DNA from: Dawidia soli
GTDB lineage: Bacteria; Bacteroidota; Bacteroidia; Cytophagales; Cyclobacteriaceae
Direction of reading: 5' to 3'
DNA: 64,000 nucleotides
NCBI RefSeq assembly: GCF_018598185.1
Contig: NZ_JAHESC010000001.1
Coordinates: forward strand, 186,001 to 250,000
The notes under the pieces are model-generated. The model did no database searches. It was given only the letters and a program-made list of their open reading frames with translations, and was not told the origin of the DNA. A program made the translations under genes and the position numbers. Each line of letters starts with the position of its first letter. Positions within the stretch are counted from its first letter, which is position 1. Shown piece after piece: positions 37,001-45,174 of the stretch.

Positions 37001-37588
37001 TTAGGCGTTCAAAAAGCTTTGGAGTACCAGCACGCCGGCTTCCGCCGATTTCTCGGGGTGGAACTGTACGGCATAAAAATTGTCGCGGTGCATGGCCGCG
37101 CTGAACGGCACGGTATATTCCGTGAGGGCGCTGGTGTGTGCATAGACAGGAACATAGTAGCTGTGTACGAAGTAGGCGAACTTATTCTCCAGCGCCGGGT
37201 CGAGCCAGCTGTTGGCGGTCAGCGTGAGGTTGTTCCAGCCCATGTGCGGCACCTTCTTATCGGGCTGCGGCTCGAAGCGTTTCACGGTCTCTTCAAAGAT
37301 GCCCAGGCAGGGTGTATCGTTCTCTTCCGAGTGCCTGCACAAGAGCTGCATGCCGAGGCAAATGCCCAGTACAGGTTGCCGCAAACCGCGAATGACGGCG
37401 TCGAGCTTATGGTCGCGCAAGTATTGCATGGTCGTACTGGCTTCGCCGACGCCCGGAAAGATCACCTTGTCGGCCTGTTGAATGACCTCGGCCTGGTCGG
37501 TGATTGTAAAGTCTACACCGAGCCGCTCAAGGGCAAAAGATACGGACTGGATATTGCCGGCGTTGTATTTAATGATAACAAGCTTCAT
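37001..37588 (-). CDS. hisH: Imidazole glycerol phosphate synthase, glutamine amidotransferase subunit
   Basis: 195 residues, class I glutaminase. Oxyanion strand KVIFPGVGEASTTM, nucleophilic Cys in VLGICLGMQLLCRHSEE, and the His-Glu of the triad in AVQFHPEKSAEAG. It makes ammonia that passes through the HisF barrel. Cytoplasmic. It lies 15 bp after hisB and 13 bp before hisA. Confidence 0.97.
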   Translation of the reverse strand: MKLVIIKYNAGNIQSVSFALERLGVDFTITDQAEVIQQADKVIFPGVGEASTTMQYLRDHKLDAVIRGLRQPVLGICLGMQLLCRHSEENDTPCLGIFEETVKRFEPQPDKKVPHMGWNNLTLTANSWLDPALENKFAYFVHSYYVPVYAHTSALTEYTVPFSAAMHRDNFYAVQFHPEKSAEAGVLVLQSFLNA

Positions 37589-37603
37589 GTTCGGGGCCTG
37601 TGT

Positions 37604-38719
37604 TTACAGTGTTCCTTTTGTTGACGGCAACTGGTTGCCTTCTTTCCTGATCGCCATGCGTATGGCCTTGGCAAAAGCCTTGAAGATCGCTTCGATCTTG
37701 TGGTGCTCGTTGGTTCCTTCCACGCGCACGTTCAGGTTGCTTTTCGATGTATCGGAAAACGACTTGAAAAAGTGGTGGAACATTTCCGTCGGCATCTCGC
37801 CGATCTTCTCGCGCTTGAACTCGGCATCCCACACCATCCAGGGGCGGCCACCAAAGTCGATCGCTACTTGCGCGAGGCAGTCGTCCATGGGCAGGCAGAA
37901 GCCGTAGCGGCCAATGCCGCGTTTGTCGCCGAGCGCCTGCTGGAACGCTTCGCCCAGGGCAAGGGCGGTGTCTTCAATGGTATGGTGCTCGTCGATGTGC
38001 AGGTCACCCTTCACGCGGATCTCCAGATCGATGTTGCCGTGGCGGGCCAGTTGGTCGAGCATGTGGTCGAAGAAGCCGAGGCCCGTATGGATAGACGACT
38101 TGCCGCTGCCGTCGAGGTTGATGGCTATATCGATATCGGTCTCTTTTGTCGTTCGCTTAACGGTCGCCTTACGCGGCGGCGCGGTCAGCAGCGCGTGAAT
38201 ATCTTTCCATGTGGTGGTAACAAGCGCGCAGTGCGGGGCGAGGCCCTGGCTGTCCAGCTTCTCTTGCAGGCTGCCGTTGTTTAGCAAGATGCCTTTGGCG
38301 CCCAGGTTGCGGGCGAGCTCTACGTCCGTGGCGCGGTCGCCGATCACGTAGGAGTTGGCCAGGTCGTACCCGCCGGTCAGGAACTCCGTCAGCATGCCGG
38401 TGCCGGGCTTGCGTGTGGGTTTATTTTCGCGCGCAAAGCTGCGGTCGATAAAGATCTTCGGGAAGACGATCGACTCGTTGGCAAAAGTTTGCAGCATGCG
38501 GTTGTGCGCCGGCCAGAACGTGTCTTCGGGAAAGCTGTTGGTGCCGAGGCCATCCTGGTTGGTGACCATCACCAATTCGTAGTCGCCTTCGGCGGCAATC
38601 TTTCCCAGCCAGGTAAAAACGCCGGGGTAATATTCGAGCTTCTCCAGCGAATCGATCTGCTCGTCGGGTGGTTCGAGTATCAGCGTGCCGTCGCGGTCTA
38701 TAAACAATACTTTTTTCAT
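37604..38719 (-). CDS. hisB: Bifunctional histidinol-phosphatase / imidazoleglycerol-phosphate dehydratase
   Basis: 371 residues, the fused two-domain form. The N-terminal HAD phosphatase (1-165) has [17 protein letters not shown] with the Asp nucleophile, [13 protein letters not shown] and [13 protein letters not shown]. The C-terminal dehydratase (about 180-371) has the manganese-binding motifs [29 protein letters not shown] and [15 protein letters not shown]. It catalyses the dehydratase and phosphatase steps. Its ATG overlaps the hisC stop by 4 bp. Confidence 0.97.
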   Translation of the reverse strand: MKKVLFIDRDGTLILEPPDEQIDSLEKLEYYPGVFTWLGKIAAEGDYELVMVTNQDGLGTNSFPEDTFWPAHNRMLQTFANESIVFPKIFIDRSFARENKPTRKPGTGMLTEFLTGGYDLANSYVIGDRATDVELARNLGAKGILLNNGSLQEKLDSQGLAPHCALVTTTWKDIHALLTAPPRKATVKRTTKETDIDIAINLDGSGKSSIHTGLGFFDHMLDQLARHGNIDLEIRVKGDLHIDEHHTIEDTALALGEAFQQALGDKRGIGRYGFCLPMDDCLAQVAIDFGGRPWMVWDAEFKREKIGEMPTEMFHHFFKSFSDTSKSNLNVRVEGTNEHHKIEAIFKAFAKAIRMAIRKEGNQLPSTKGTL

Positions 38720-39765
38720 AATTCTTCCAGGGCGTTGATGAGGCGGTCGTTTTCTCCGGCGGTACCGATGGTAATGCGCAAACAGTTATAGCATAATACC
38801 ACGCGCGAGCGGTCACGTACGATGATCTTTTGGTCGAGCAGGTATTTATACGTAGCCGGGGCATCCTGCACACGCACCAGCACAAAGTTGCTGTCGGTGG
38901 GGAACACTTTCTCGGTAATGCGCAACTTCTCCAGGGCTTTGATCACCCGGGTGCGTTGTTGTACGATCTGCTTTACCGCGTCTTCCATCACGTGGCGGTT
39001 CTCGATGGCATCGAGGGCCAGCTCTTGTGTGCGGATGTTGACGTTGTACGGATACTTGATCTTATTGAGCACGTTGATGATCGCTTCCGACGCAAAGCAC
39101 ATACCGAGGCGCAAGCCCGCAAGGCCCCAGGCCTTGGAAAATGTTTGCAGCACGACCAGGTTGGGATATTTGTCGAGCTCCTGCAGGAAGCTTTTGCCTT
39201 TGGCAAAGTCGATGTAGGCTTCGTCGATCACCACCAATCCGTAAAAGCGCTTCAATACCTCCAGGATCTTGTCGCGGCTCAGCAGATTGCCCGTGGGGTT
39301 GTTGGGACTGCAGAGGAAGATCACCTTGGTGGTGGCGTCAAACGTTTTAGGAAAAGCGTCCAGGTCGAGGTCGAAGTCGGGTGTGAGCAATACCTGCTGC
39401 ACGTTCACGGCGTTCACTTCGGCACATACCGAGTACATGCCGTACGTGGGCTCGGTAATGAGGATCGAATCCTGGTTGGGCTCGCAGAACGCGCGGATGA
39501 TGAGGTCGATGGCCTCGTCGCTGCCGTTGCCCAGGAAGATCTGCTCGGGACGGACTTCTCGGACAGCGGCCAGCTCTTCTTTCACACGCCGTTGCAATGG
39601 GTCGGGGTACCGGTTGTAGGGCGACGGGTAGGGGTTTTCGTTGGCGTCCAGGTATATATCGGCTTCGCCCTTAAACTCGTCGCGGGCCGAGGAATAGGGT
39701 TTCATGGTCAGAATGTTCTTCCGCACCAGGGAGTTGATATCGGGAAATGCTTTTTTCTTACTCAT
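38716..39765 (-). CDS. hisC: Histidinol-phosphate aminotransferase (biosynthetic)
   Basis: 349 residues, cytoplasmic. [20 protein letters not shown] at the substrate entrance, [40 protein letters not shown] and [16 protein letters not shown] with the PLP lysine. Transfers the amino group from glutamate to imidazole acetol-phosphate. Unlike the HisC-like protein at 535-1719 it has no signal peptide. 8 bp after hisD and overlapping hisB by 4 bp. Confidence 0.97.
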   Translation of the reverse strand: MSKKKAFPDINSLVRKNILTMKPYSSARDEFKGEADIYLDANENPYPSPYNRYPDPLQRRVKEELAAVREVRPEQIFLGNGSDEAIDLIIRAFCEPNQDSILITEPTYGMYSVCAEVNAVNVQQVLLTPDFDLDLDAFPKTFDATTKVIFLCSPNNPTGNLLSRDKILEVLKRFYGLVVIDEAYIDFAKGKSFLQELDKYPNLVVLQTFSKAWGLAGLRLGMCFASEAIINVLNKIKYPYNVNIRTQELALDAIENRHVMEDAVKQIVQQRTRVIKALEKLRITEKVFPTDSNFVLVRVQDAPATYKYLLDQKIIVRDRSRVVLCYNCLRITIGTAGENDRLINALEEL

Positions 39766-39773
39766 ACAGTAGG

Positions 39774-41066
39774 TCAGGGGTTGGAGGCCAGTTTGTCCAG
39801 GCGTACACGGATGGCCATTTTGTGTGCTTCCAGTTGCTCGGCTTCGGCCATGCGCTCGACCACGGGGCCGAGGGCGCGGATGCCGGCTGCGCTTACTTCC
39901 TGGAAGGTGATATACTTCATAAAGCTTTCGAGCGACACGCCGGCAAAGGCGCGCGCAAAGCCATTGGTCGGCAGGGTGTGGTTGGTGCCGGAGGCATAGT
40001 CGCCCATGGCCTCGGGGGTATAGTTGCCAATGAACACCGAGCCGGCATTGATCACCGCGCCGGCTACGGCGTCGGCCCGTGCAATGTTGAGAATGAGGTG
40101 CTCGGGCGCATAGGTGTTGACGAAGTCGAGGGCCTGCTGGCGGTCGGCCAGCACCACGGCCCGGCTGTTGGCCAGCGCCTTGCGGGCGATGTCGCGGCGG
40201 GGCAGTTGGGTCAGTTGCCTTTCTATTTCAGCTTCGACCGGCGCGAGCAGACGGGCGTCGTTCAGTACGAGCATCACCTGGCTGTCTTCGCCGTGTTCGG
40301 CTTGCGAAAGCAGGTCTGCGGCCACGAAGGCCGGCTCGGCGGTTTCGTCGGCCATGACCAGTACTTCCGAAGGGCCGGCGGGCATGTCGATGGCCAGTCC
40401 TTCTTCCTGCACCAGCTGTTTGGCTTTGGTAACGTACTGGTTTCCGGGACCGAAGATCTTATATACCTTCGGTACGCTCGGCGTGCCGTAGGCCATGGCG
40501 GCGATGGCTTGTGCACCGCCTACCTTGCAGATGCGTTTAATGCCGACGTGCGCGGCCGCAAAGAGTATGGCCGGGTTGATGGCACCGGTCTTGTCCGGCG
40601 GCGAGCAAAGTACTATTTCGCGGCAGCCGGCCAGGCGCGCCGGGATGCCCAGCATCAGTACCGTCGAGAACAGCGGTGCCGATCCGCCCGGTATATAGAT
40701 GCCCACCTTGTCGATGGCGACACCCTTGCGCCAGCAGTGTACCCCCGGCGTGGTCTCGACCTTCAACACATCGCGGCGTTGGGCGGCGTGGAATTTTTCA
40801 ATATTGGCGGCGGCCGTGCGGATAGCGTCTTTCAGGGCTTCGGGCAGTGCGCGGCCGGCGGCTTCGATCTCGGCCGCACCAACCTCCAGGGATGCGAGCT
40901 GTACCTTGTCATATTGGGCTGTCAGCTCGAGCAGCGCTTCGTCGCCGGATTTACGCACGCGGTTCAATACGTTGCGTACGGAGCTTTCCAGGAACTCGAG
41001 CTCGAGCTGAGGACGCTGGCAAAGCTCGGCCCAGGTGTCGGGAGTGGGGTTGGTATACGTCTTCAT
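39774..41066 (-). CDS. hisD: Histidinol dehydrogenase
   Basis: 430 residues. Conserved segments include VGIYIPGGSAPLFSTVLMLG, FGPGNQYVTKAKQLV, DMPAGPSEVLVMAD, LLSQAEHGEDSQVM and YAPEHLILN, with the zinc-site and catalytic His/Glu residues, and the GSVFIGNYTPEAMGDYASGT loop. It oxidises L-histidinol to histidine in two NAD-dependent steps. Its ATG overlaps the hisG stop by 4 bp (ATGA). Confidence 0.97.
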   Translation of the reverse strand: MKTYTNPTPDTWAELCQRPQLELEFLESSVRNVLNRVRKSGDEALLELTAQYDKVQLASLEVGAAEIEAAGRALPEALKDAIRTAAANIEKFHAAQRRDVLKVETTPGVHCWRKGVAIDKVGIYIPGGSAPLFSTVLMLGIPARLAGCREIVLCSPPDKTGAINPAILFAAAHVGIKRICKVGGAQAIAAMAYGTPSVPKVYKIFGPGNQYVTKAKQLVQEEGLAIDMPAGPSEVLVMADETAEPAFVAADLLSQAEHGEDSQVMLVLNDARLLAPVEAEIERQLTQLPRRDIARKALANSRAVVLADRQQALDFVNTYAPEHLILNIARADAVAGAVINAGSVFIGNYTPEAMGDYASGTNHTLPTNGFARAFAGVSLESFMKYITFQEVSAAGIRALGPVVERMAEAEQLEAHKMAIRVRLDKLASNP

Positions 41067-41923
41067 ACAATCATCTTTTCGATCGGTACCACCAAGATGC
41101 CTTCGGCGCCAAACTCGCGCAGTTGGTCGATCCGCTCCCAGAAATCATTTTCGTCTACGACGGAATGCAGCGAGCTCCAGCCCGCACGCGTTAGCGGAAT
41201 GATGGTAGGGCTCTTCATGCCCGGTATCACCTGGGTGATCTTTTCGATCGACTCGTTGGGGCAGTTCAATAATATATATTTGCTGTTCTTGGCTTTCTTC
41301 ACCGCTTCGATGCGGAACAACAGCTTGTCGAGGATCTTTTGTTTTTCGGGCGACAGCGTCGGGCTCGCGATGATCACCGCTTCGGACTGCATGACGATCT
41401 CCACTTCCTGCAGACCGTTGCTGAGCAGCGTGCTGCCCGTGCTGACGATATCGCAGATGGCGTCGGCCAGGCCGATGCCCGGTGCAATTTCTACCGAGCC
41501 GCTGATCTCATGAATGCCCGCTTCCACGTTGTGCTTGGCCAGGAAGCCTTTGACGATGTTGGGGTAGGAGGTAGCGATGTTTTTGCCTTGCAGCCACTGC
41601 ACGCCGGTATAATTTTCGCCCCGGGGCACCGCCATCGATAAGCGGCATTTGGAAAAGTCCAGACGCTTGATCAGGCGATTGTCTTTTTTCTTTTCGGCAA
41701 ATACATTCTCGCCGACGATGCCGATGTCGGCCACCTGGTCTTCGACATATTGCGGAATGTCGTCGTCGCGGAGAAAGAGTACCTCTACCGGGAAGTTACG
41801 AGCCTGCGTTTTCAGCTGGTCTTTGCCGTTGCTGATGGAGAGGCCGCTCTCTTTGAGCAGCTCCAGCGAGCCTTCTTGCAGGCGTCCGGATTTTTGAATG
41901 GCGATGCGAAGTAGCGTATTCAT
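41063..41923 (-). CDS. hisG: ATP phosphoribosyltransferase, long form
   Basis: 286 residues from MNTLLRIAIQKSGRL; ten more codons upstream overlap the attenuator stem and are rejected. The catalytic part has QKSGRLQEGSLELLKESG, VADIGIVGENVF, EIAPGIGLADAICDIVSTGSTL with the PRPP loop; residues about 210-286 form the HisG C-terminal ACT-like domain (VIPGMKSPTIIPL, EGILVVPIEKM) that allows histidine feedback inhibition. It catalyses the first committed step. Expression should also be controlled by the attenuator directly upstream. Confidence 0.96.
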   Translation of the reverse strand: MNTLLRIAIQKSGRLQEGSLELLKESGLSISNGKDQLKTQARNFPVEVLFLRDDDIPQYVEDQVADIGIVGENVFAEKKKDNRLIKRLDFSKCRLSMAVPRGENYTGVQWLQGKNIATSYPNIVKGFLAKHNVEAGIHEISGSVEIAPGIGLADAICDIVSTGSTLLSNGLQEVEIVMQSEAVIIASPTLSPEKQKILDKLLFRIEAVKKAKNSKYILLNCPNESIEKITQVIPGMKSPTIIPLTRAGWSSLHSVVDENDFWERIDQLREFGAEGILVVPIEKMIV

Positions 41924-41931
41924 ACGTGTTA

Positions 41932-41968
41932 GTAAATAAAAAAGGCTTGTCACATCGTGACAAGCCTT
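41932..41968 (-). terminator. Attenuator terminator of the his operon
   Basis: Minus-strand AAGGCTTGTCAC-GAT-GTGACAAGCCTT, a perfect 12-bp stem with a 3-base loop, followed by TTTTTTATTT. It lies between the leader peptide stop (41995) and the hisG start (41923), 8 bp before hisG, the position of a classical attenuator. Confidence 0.92.
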
Positions 41969-41994
41969 GTATCTTTTGTATTCTTAGATAATCA

Positions 41995-42069
41995 CTAATA
42001 GGCCATGCCACGCACCGTGTGGAGTACATGATGGTGGTGGTGGAAGCCGATGGTGATCGTGTTAATCAT
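41995..42069 (-). CDS. hisL: Histidine operon leader peptide, 24 residues
   Basis: From the ATG at 42069 the frame reads MINTITIG, then FHHHHHVLH, then TVRGMAY and TAG at 41995-41997. Codons 10-14 are five consecutive His (CAC CAC CAC CAT CAT) and codon 17 is a sixth. Together with the terminator stem 26 bp later and hisG after it, this is the expected layout of a ribosome-sensing his leader. The peptide itself is unlikely to have another function. Gene name by analogy to enterobacterial hisL. Confidence 0.92.
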   Translation of the reverse strand: MINTITIGFHHHHHVLHTVRGMAY

Positions 42070-42173
42070 AATATTGTGATGCGAATAACACGAATAGAGT
42101 TGATAAGTCAAAGCCGTGCCGCAAATTTTTTGAGCCTTACAAGTGTTGTATGCGTATACAGCGTCCTGGCAAA

Positions 42174-42195
42174 GCCTGCCTGCCGTTAGGCAGGG
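42174..42195. repeat. Second copy of the CCTGCCTGCC palindrome, imperfect
   Basis: Differs from the perfect palindrome at 5633-5654 in 3 of 22 bases (first base and two central bases, TT for GC). Located about 105 bp upstream of the his leader and 120 bp upstream of the TPR gene, in their shared divergent region. Confidence 0.6.
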
Positions 42196-42315
42196 TCTTC
42201 CTGGTGCTTGTTTGGTAGCCCCATGGGCAGGTTTGTCCGCTGGCCGGTTGGCTGAAGTTTACAGATTTTGATTAACATTGGCGACTGCTACAAAGAGCAG
42301 TCTATATTAGAGACT

Positions 42316-43341
42316 ATGAGACAGTTTGTTTGGTGTGTTTGGGGAGTTTGGTTACTGGCAGGGTGCAGCGACAGCCGCGAGACGCGCATGCAGCGGCACC
42401 TGCTGCAGGGCAACGAGATGGTGACGCTGCAGAACATGGAAGAGGCCGAACGTCATTTTCGCGAGGCTGTCAAATTAGATTCGTGTTATGCCGATGCCTG
42501 GAATAACCTGGGCAGCCTGTATTACCAACAACGAAAATATACCGAAGCGCTCGACGCCTATGATGAGGCGCTGCGCTGCCGTCCGGGCTACTGGGAGGCA
42601 TACCTGAACCGAGCCAACGCGGCCTATGAAGTGCAGGAATATTATCGCGCGTTAGAAGATCTGTCGCATGTCGAGCGGGTAAAGCCCGACACCGTGGCAC
42701 TACACGTCGTACGGGGATTGATCTATACCAAGTTGCGGAAGTTCGATGACGCCATGAGGTCGTTCCGGCGTGCGCGTGCGCTCGATGCGCAGGATGTAGA
42801 GATCCAGGTGAACCTCGGCACGTTGTATTACTACAAGAAAGAATATGACAGCGCCGGCCAGATCTTTGATGCCGTGCTGGCAGTAAAACCCCAGGAAGCC
42901 AACGTCTTCAACGCCCAGGCCATGGTGGCCGCCGACCAGGGCCGCTACGACGAAGCCAGGGGATTGGTGGAGAAAGCCCTGCGGCTGAAGGCTGACGACG
43001 CCTATTTTCTCAACAACCGCGGCTATATATTGCTCATGACCGGCGATCTCGAAGCCGGCCGCGCCGACATCGACGCCAGCATCGGCATCGACCCCTATAA
43101 CGGCTGGGCCTATCGCAACAAAGGCATTTACTTCCTGCTTAAAAAGCAACCCGCCGACGCATTACGGTTGCTGGAGCGGGCGGTGAAAGCCGATCCCTTC
43201 ATCGAAAAGGTGCACTATTATTTAGGCGAAGCCTATCACCAACAAGGCAACACCGGCGCTGCGTGCAAAGAATACAGGCAGGCGGCCGAACGCGGTGAAT
43301 TGCCAGGAGGTACGCTGCCGGATTACTGTAAGACGAAATGA
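42316..43341 (+). CDS. TPR-repeat lipoprotein
   Basis: 341 residues from MRQFVWCVWGVWLLAGC, a lipoprotein signal with Cys17; the 16 residues upstream in frame are not used. Seven or more TPR units follow: EEAERHFREAVKLDSCYADA, AWNNLGSLYYQQRKYTEALD, IQVNLGTLYYYKKEYDSAGQ, FLNNRGYILLMTGDLEAGRA, WAYRNKGIYFLLKKQPADAL, VHYYLGEAYHQQGNTGAACK. An assembly or scaffold role at a membrane is likely; partners unknown. Its stop overlaps the Nudix start (ATGA), so the two are coupled. Confidence 0.9.
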   Translation: MRQFVWCVWGVWLLAGCSDSRETRMQRHLLQGNEMVTLQNMEEAERHFREAVKLDSCYADAWNNLGSLYYQQRKYTEALDAYDEALRCRPGYWEAYLNRANAAYEVQEYYRALEDLSHVERVKPDTVALHVVRGLIYTKLRKFDDAMRSFRRARALDAQDVEIQVNLGTLYYYKKEYDSAGQIFDAVLAVKPQEANVFNAQAMVAADQGRYDEARGLVEKALRLKADDAYFLNNRGYILLMTGDLEAGRADIDASIGIDPYNGWAYRNKGIYFLLKKQPADALRLLERAVKADPFIEKVHYYLGEAYHQQGNTGAACKEYRQAAERGELPGGTLPDYCKTK

Positions 43342-43976
43342 ACTTCGATCACTTTCTGAACGACCTTCGCACGCGGCTACAGCTACCGTTACCGGGTCAT
43401 GCCGCGCACGACCTGATGAAGGCCGAGCCCATCGGCCACTGGCGTCCCAAACTGGACCACAGCAACCCGGCGCGACCGGGGGCGGTGCTGATCCTGCTGT
43501 ATCCGGAAGCCGGCATTGTAAAGCTGCCGCTGATCAAACGGGCAACGTATGCCGGCGCGCACAGCGGGCAGATCAGCCTGCCGGGTGGCAAGGCCGAGGC
43601 GGGGGAGACGGCCGTAGACACGGCGTTGCGCGAGGCCGAGGAGGAGATAGGGCTGGACCGCAGCCGGGTAGAGGTATTGGGGATGCTGACGGAGTTGTTT
43701 GTGATCGCCAGCAACTTCACGGTAACACCCGTCGTGGCGGCCATGCACGGGCCGATTGTGTTCAAGCCGGATCCGTATGAAACGGCCGGGATGATCTATG
43801 GCGACTTATTTGATCTGTTGCGGGAAGAATCGGTGCTGAAAAAGGAGATATTAGCAGCCGGGCAATATCGCATGATGGCGCCGCATTTCGAGATTGAAGG
43901 AGAGGTTGTCTGGGGCGCGACGGCGATGATGCTGAATGAATTGCGCGTTATTTTGAAGGATGTGAGCCGGGATTAG
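43338..43976 (+). CDS. Nudix hydrolase, CoA-pyrophosphatase type
   Basis: 212 residues. The Nudix box G84..GxETAVDTALREAEEEIGL is intact, and just before it is HSGQISLPGGKAE, the UPF0035-like signature seen in CoA pyrophosphatases (NudL/NUDT7 type). ELFVIASNFTVTPVVAAM is typical of the same subfamily. It probably cleaves CoA or acyl-CoA to phosphopantetheine and 3',5'-ADP. Cytoplasmic. The 4-bp overlap with the TPR lipoprotein gene indicates one operon, though their functions are not obviously linked. Confidence 0.9.
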   Translation: MNFDHFLNDLRTRLQLPLPGHAAHDLMKAEPIGHWRPKLDHSNPARPGAVLILLYPEAGIVKLPLIKRATYAGAHSGQISLPGGKAEAGETAVDTALREAEEEIGLDRSRVEVLGMLTELFVIASNFTVTPVVAAMHGPIVFKPDPYETAGMIYGDLFDLLREESVLKKEILAAGQYRMMAPHFEIEGEVVWGATAMMLNELRVILKDVSRD

Positions 43977-44019
43977 ATAATGAATGGAGAGCGCCGGCAA
44001 GCTTCGCAACTTTCATTTT

Positions 44020-44109
44020 ACTATACTCATACTAAGCTTACAATAAGGTATCCATATGTTTGCTATAAGCATGCTATATGCATGCCTATAAGTATGCTAT
44101 ATGCATACC
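44020..44109. repeat. 11-bp direct-repeat array, eight units
   Basis: Units include ATAAGGTATCC (44043), ATATGTTTGCT (44054), ATAAGCATGCT (44065), ATATGCATGCC (44076), ATAAGTATGCT (44088) and ATATGCATACC (44099): 11-bp steps with one 12-bp step. The right half also reads as a 23-bp unit in two copies with 21/23 identity (44063-44085, 44086-44108). It starts about 45 bp after the Nudix stop and resembles the array at 5771-5896. Confidence 0.75.
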
Positions 44110-44173
44110 CCGGTTCTGTGGCAGAAAGACCAGCGTTGCGCGCCAGATGTGCCGCGCAATGTAAAAAACAGAA

Positions 44174-44212
44174 TATGCAGACGGTGTTGCCTTGCGGCAC
44201 ACCATCTGCATA
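44174..44212. terminator. Hairpin between convergent Nudix and membrane-protein genes
   Basis: TATGCAGA-c-GGTGT-TGCC / GGCA-ACACC-a-TCTGCATA, about 16 paired bases with one mismatch, about 30 bp downstream of the minus-strand gene stop. There is no strong T-run in either direction; AATGATTATA follows on the minus strand. Probable bidirectional transcription end. Confidence 0.6.
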
Positions 44213-44241
44213 TAATCATTAACCTATTCCTAGTATCTATA

Positions 44242-44745
44242 TTAGCGGGCGGTTGCCGGCATCGTAGTTTTAAAGGTGATCTTACGGGTTTCCTCGGCCA
44301 AGAGATCTTTCAGGTTGTCCTCTTCGTCAGAAGTCTTGGCCTTCATTCGTGGGGCGTCGACTTTCTCGGCAAAGAGGTCAGAGAAGAACCAGATGGAACC
44401 GGCCAGCATGGTGCTGATCAGTATGCTGGCAGCCATGCCCGACATTGGCAGTTGCCAGGCCTTATAATATAACAGGTTGGTAGCCAGTGATCCGACTGCG
44501 TAGATCTTCGAGGGAAGACGCTTGCCGTTCAGGATAAACATCAGGATAGCCGACTCGATGGCAATGGCAAAGACGTGCACCCAGTTCGGGGCTGTAATGT
44601 TCTGGCCATTCACTTCGAAGCTAAGGTCAAACACTCTCACTGTTTCAAAGAGGTGCATCGTATGCACTACCTGCGATGTAATGACCGCCAACAGGGTCAA
44701 AAACACGAAGGCTTCGGATCGTAAAAACTCAACCGTTTTTTTCAT
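44242..44745 (-). CDS. Small multi-pass membrane protein, unknown
   Basis: 167 residues from MKKTVEFLRSEAFVFLTLLA. Hydrophobic segments at about 8-28, 55-72 (VHVFAIAIESAILMFIL), 80-95 and 105-125 (AASILISTMLAGSIWFFSDL), then a charged cytoplasmic tail with KTSDEEDNLKDLLAEETRK. I do not recognise a family. It may be monocistronic; the promoter should be in the 430-bp region to its right. Confidence 0.75.
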   Translation of the reverse strand: MKKTVEFLRSEAFVFLTLLAVITSQVVHTMHLFETVRVFDLSFEVNGQNITAPNWVHVFAIAIESAILMFILNGKRLPSKIYAVGSLATNLLYYKAWQLPMSGMAASILISTMLAGSIWFFSDLFAEKVDAPRMKAKTSDEEDNLKDLLAEETRKITFKTTMPATAR

Positions 44746-45174
44746 GGTAGTAATAGATAAAGTATAGGTTCTGGGGTTCAACTCACTTCGTCACACAAGA
44801 TTAACAGCATTTCTCGGGGGTGTATAATGACTCTCCCAAGGCAACATGCAGATGTAAGTTTACTCGTCGAAAATGAAGGATTTTGTGAGTAGAAAAATGG
44901 CGGATCTGTCTGCGTTGTCGCCTAACACCTTCGTTTTGCCGGCGAATGGTAATACCGGTGTTTTATTGACATTTAAATAGGGGAAATGCGGTTCCGAACG
45001 CCTGAAATGTTCGTCGGGTTATTGACGAATATGCCGTTCAAAGCGTAATAGTTTCTTCTGTCATTACACAAACCTGGGGCAGGAGCCCCATTTTTTCGAC
45101 CCTGCGGTCGGCCGTAGCCGGAAAATTAAGGTGTAAGAAAGTCTCTCATTTCGTGACAACATTGACAGCCGGGA
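44746..45174. other. 429-bp intergenic region with an orphan terminator
   Basis: No protein-coding frame of note. It contains a plus-strand terminator-like hairpin at 45075-45096 that follows no known plus-strand gene, plus a GC-rich inverted stretch CGACCCTGCGGTCG/GGCCGTAGCCGG just after it. A small plus-strand RNA is possible. Confidence 0.5.
45075..45096 (+). terminator. Orphan rho-independent terminator
   Basis: TGGGGC-AGGA-GCCCCA followed by TTTTTT on the plus strand. The nearest upstream plus-strand gene (Nudix) ends 1.1 kb away behind another hairpin, so this may end a small RNA; a chance hairpin is possible. Confidence 0.55.

Larger units (their letters stand above)
41932..42069 (-). 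promoter_or_regulatory. Histidine operon attenuation leader
   Basis: Contains the leader peptide gene and the terminator stem. A competing pairing is visible: the leader segment GTGGCATGGCCT (42000-42011, codons 20-24) can pair with the terminator's 5' arm AGGCTTGTCAC (41957-41967) in two 5-bp helices, one G-U pair each, separated by a small bulge. A ribosome stalled on the His codons (42028-42042) would leave this segment free and favour the antiterminator; a ribosome reaching the stop would cover it and allow termination. The His-codon run itself (CCACCACCACC) can also pair with GGTGCGTGG, giving the pause-type hairpin. Pairing is by eye, without energies. Confidence 0.85.

Noticed and set aside
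39747-41513. 588-codon open frame antisense to hisD and hisG
   Set aside because: Covered by two unmistakable his genes on the other strand; it is a shadow of codon bias.
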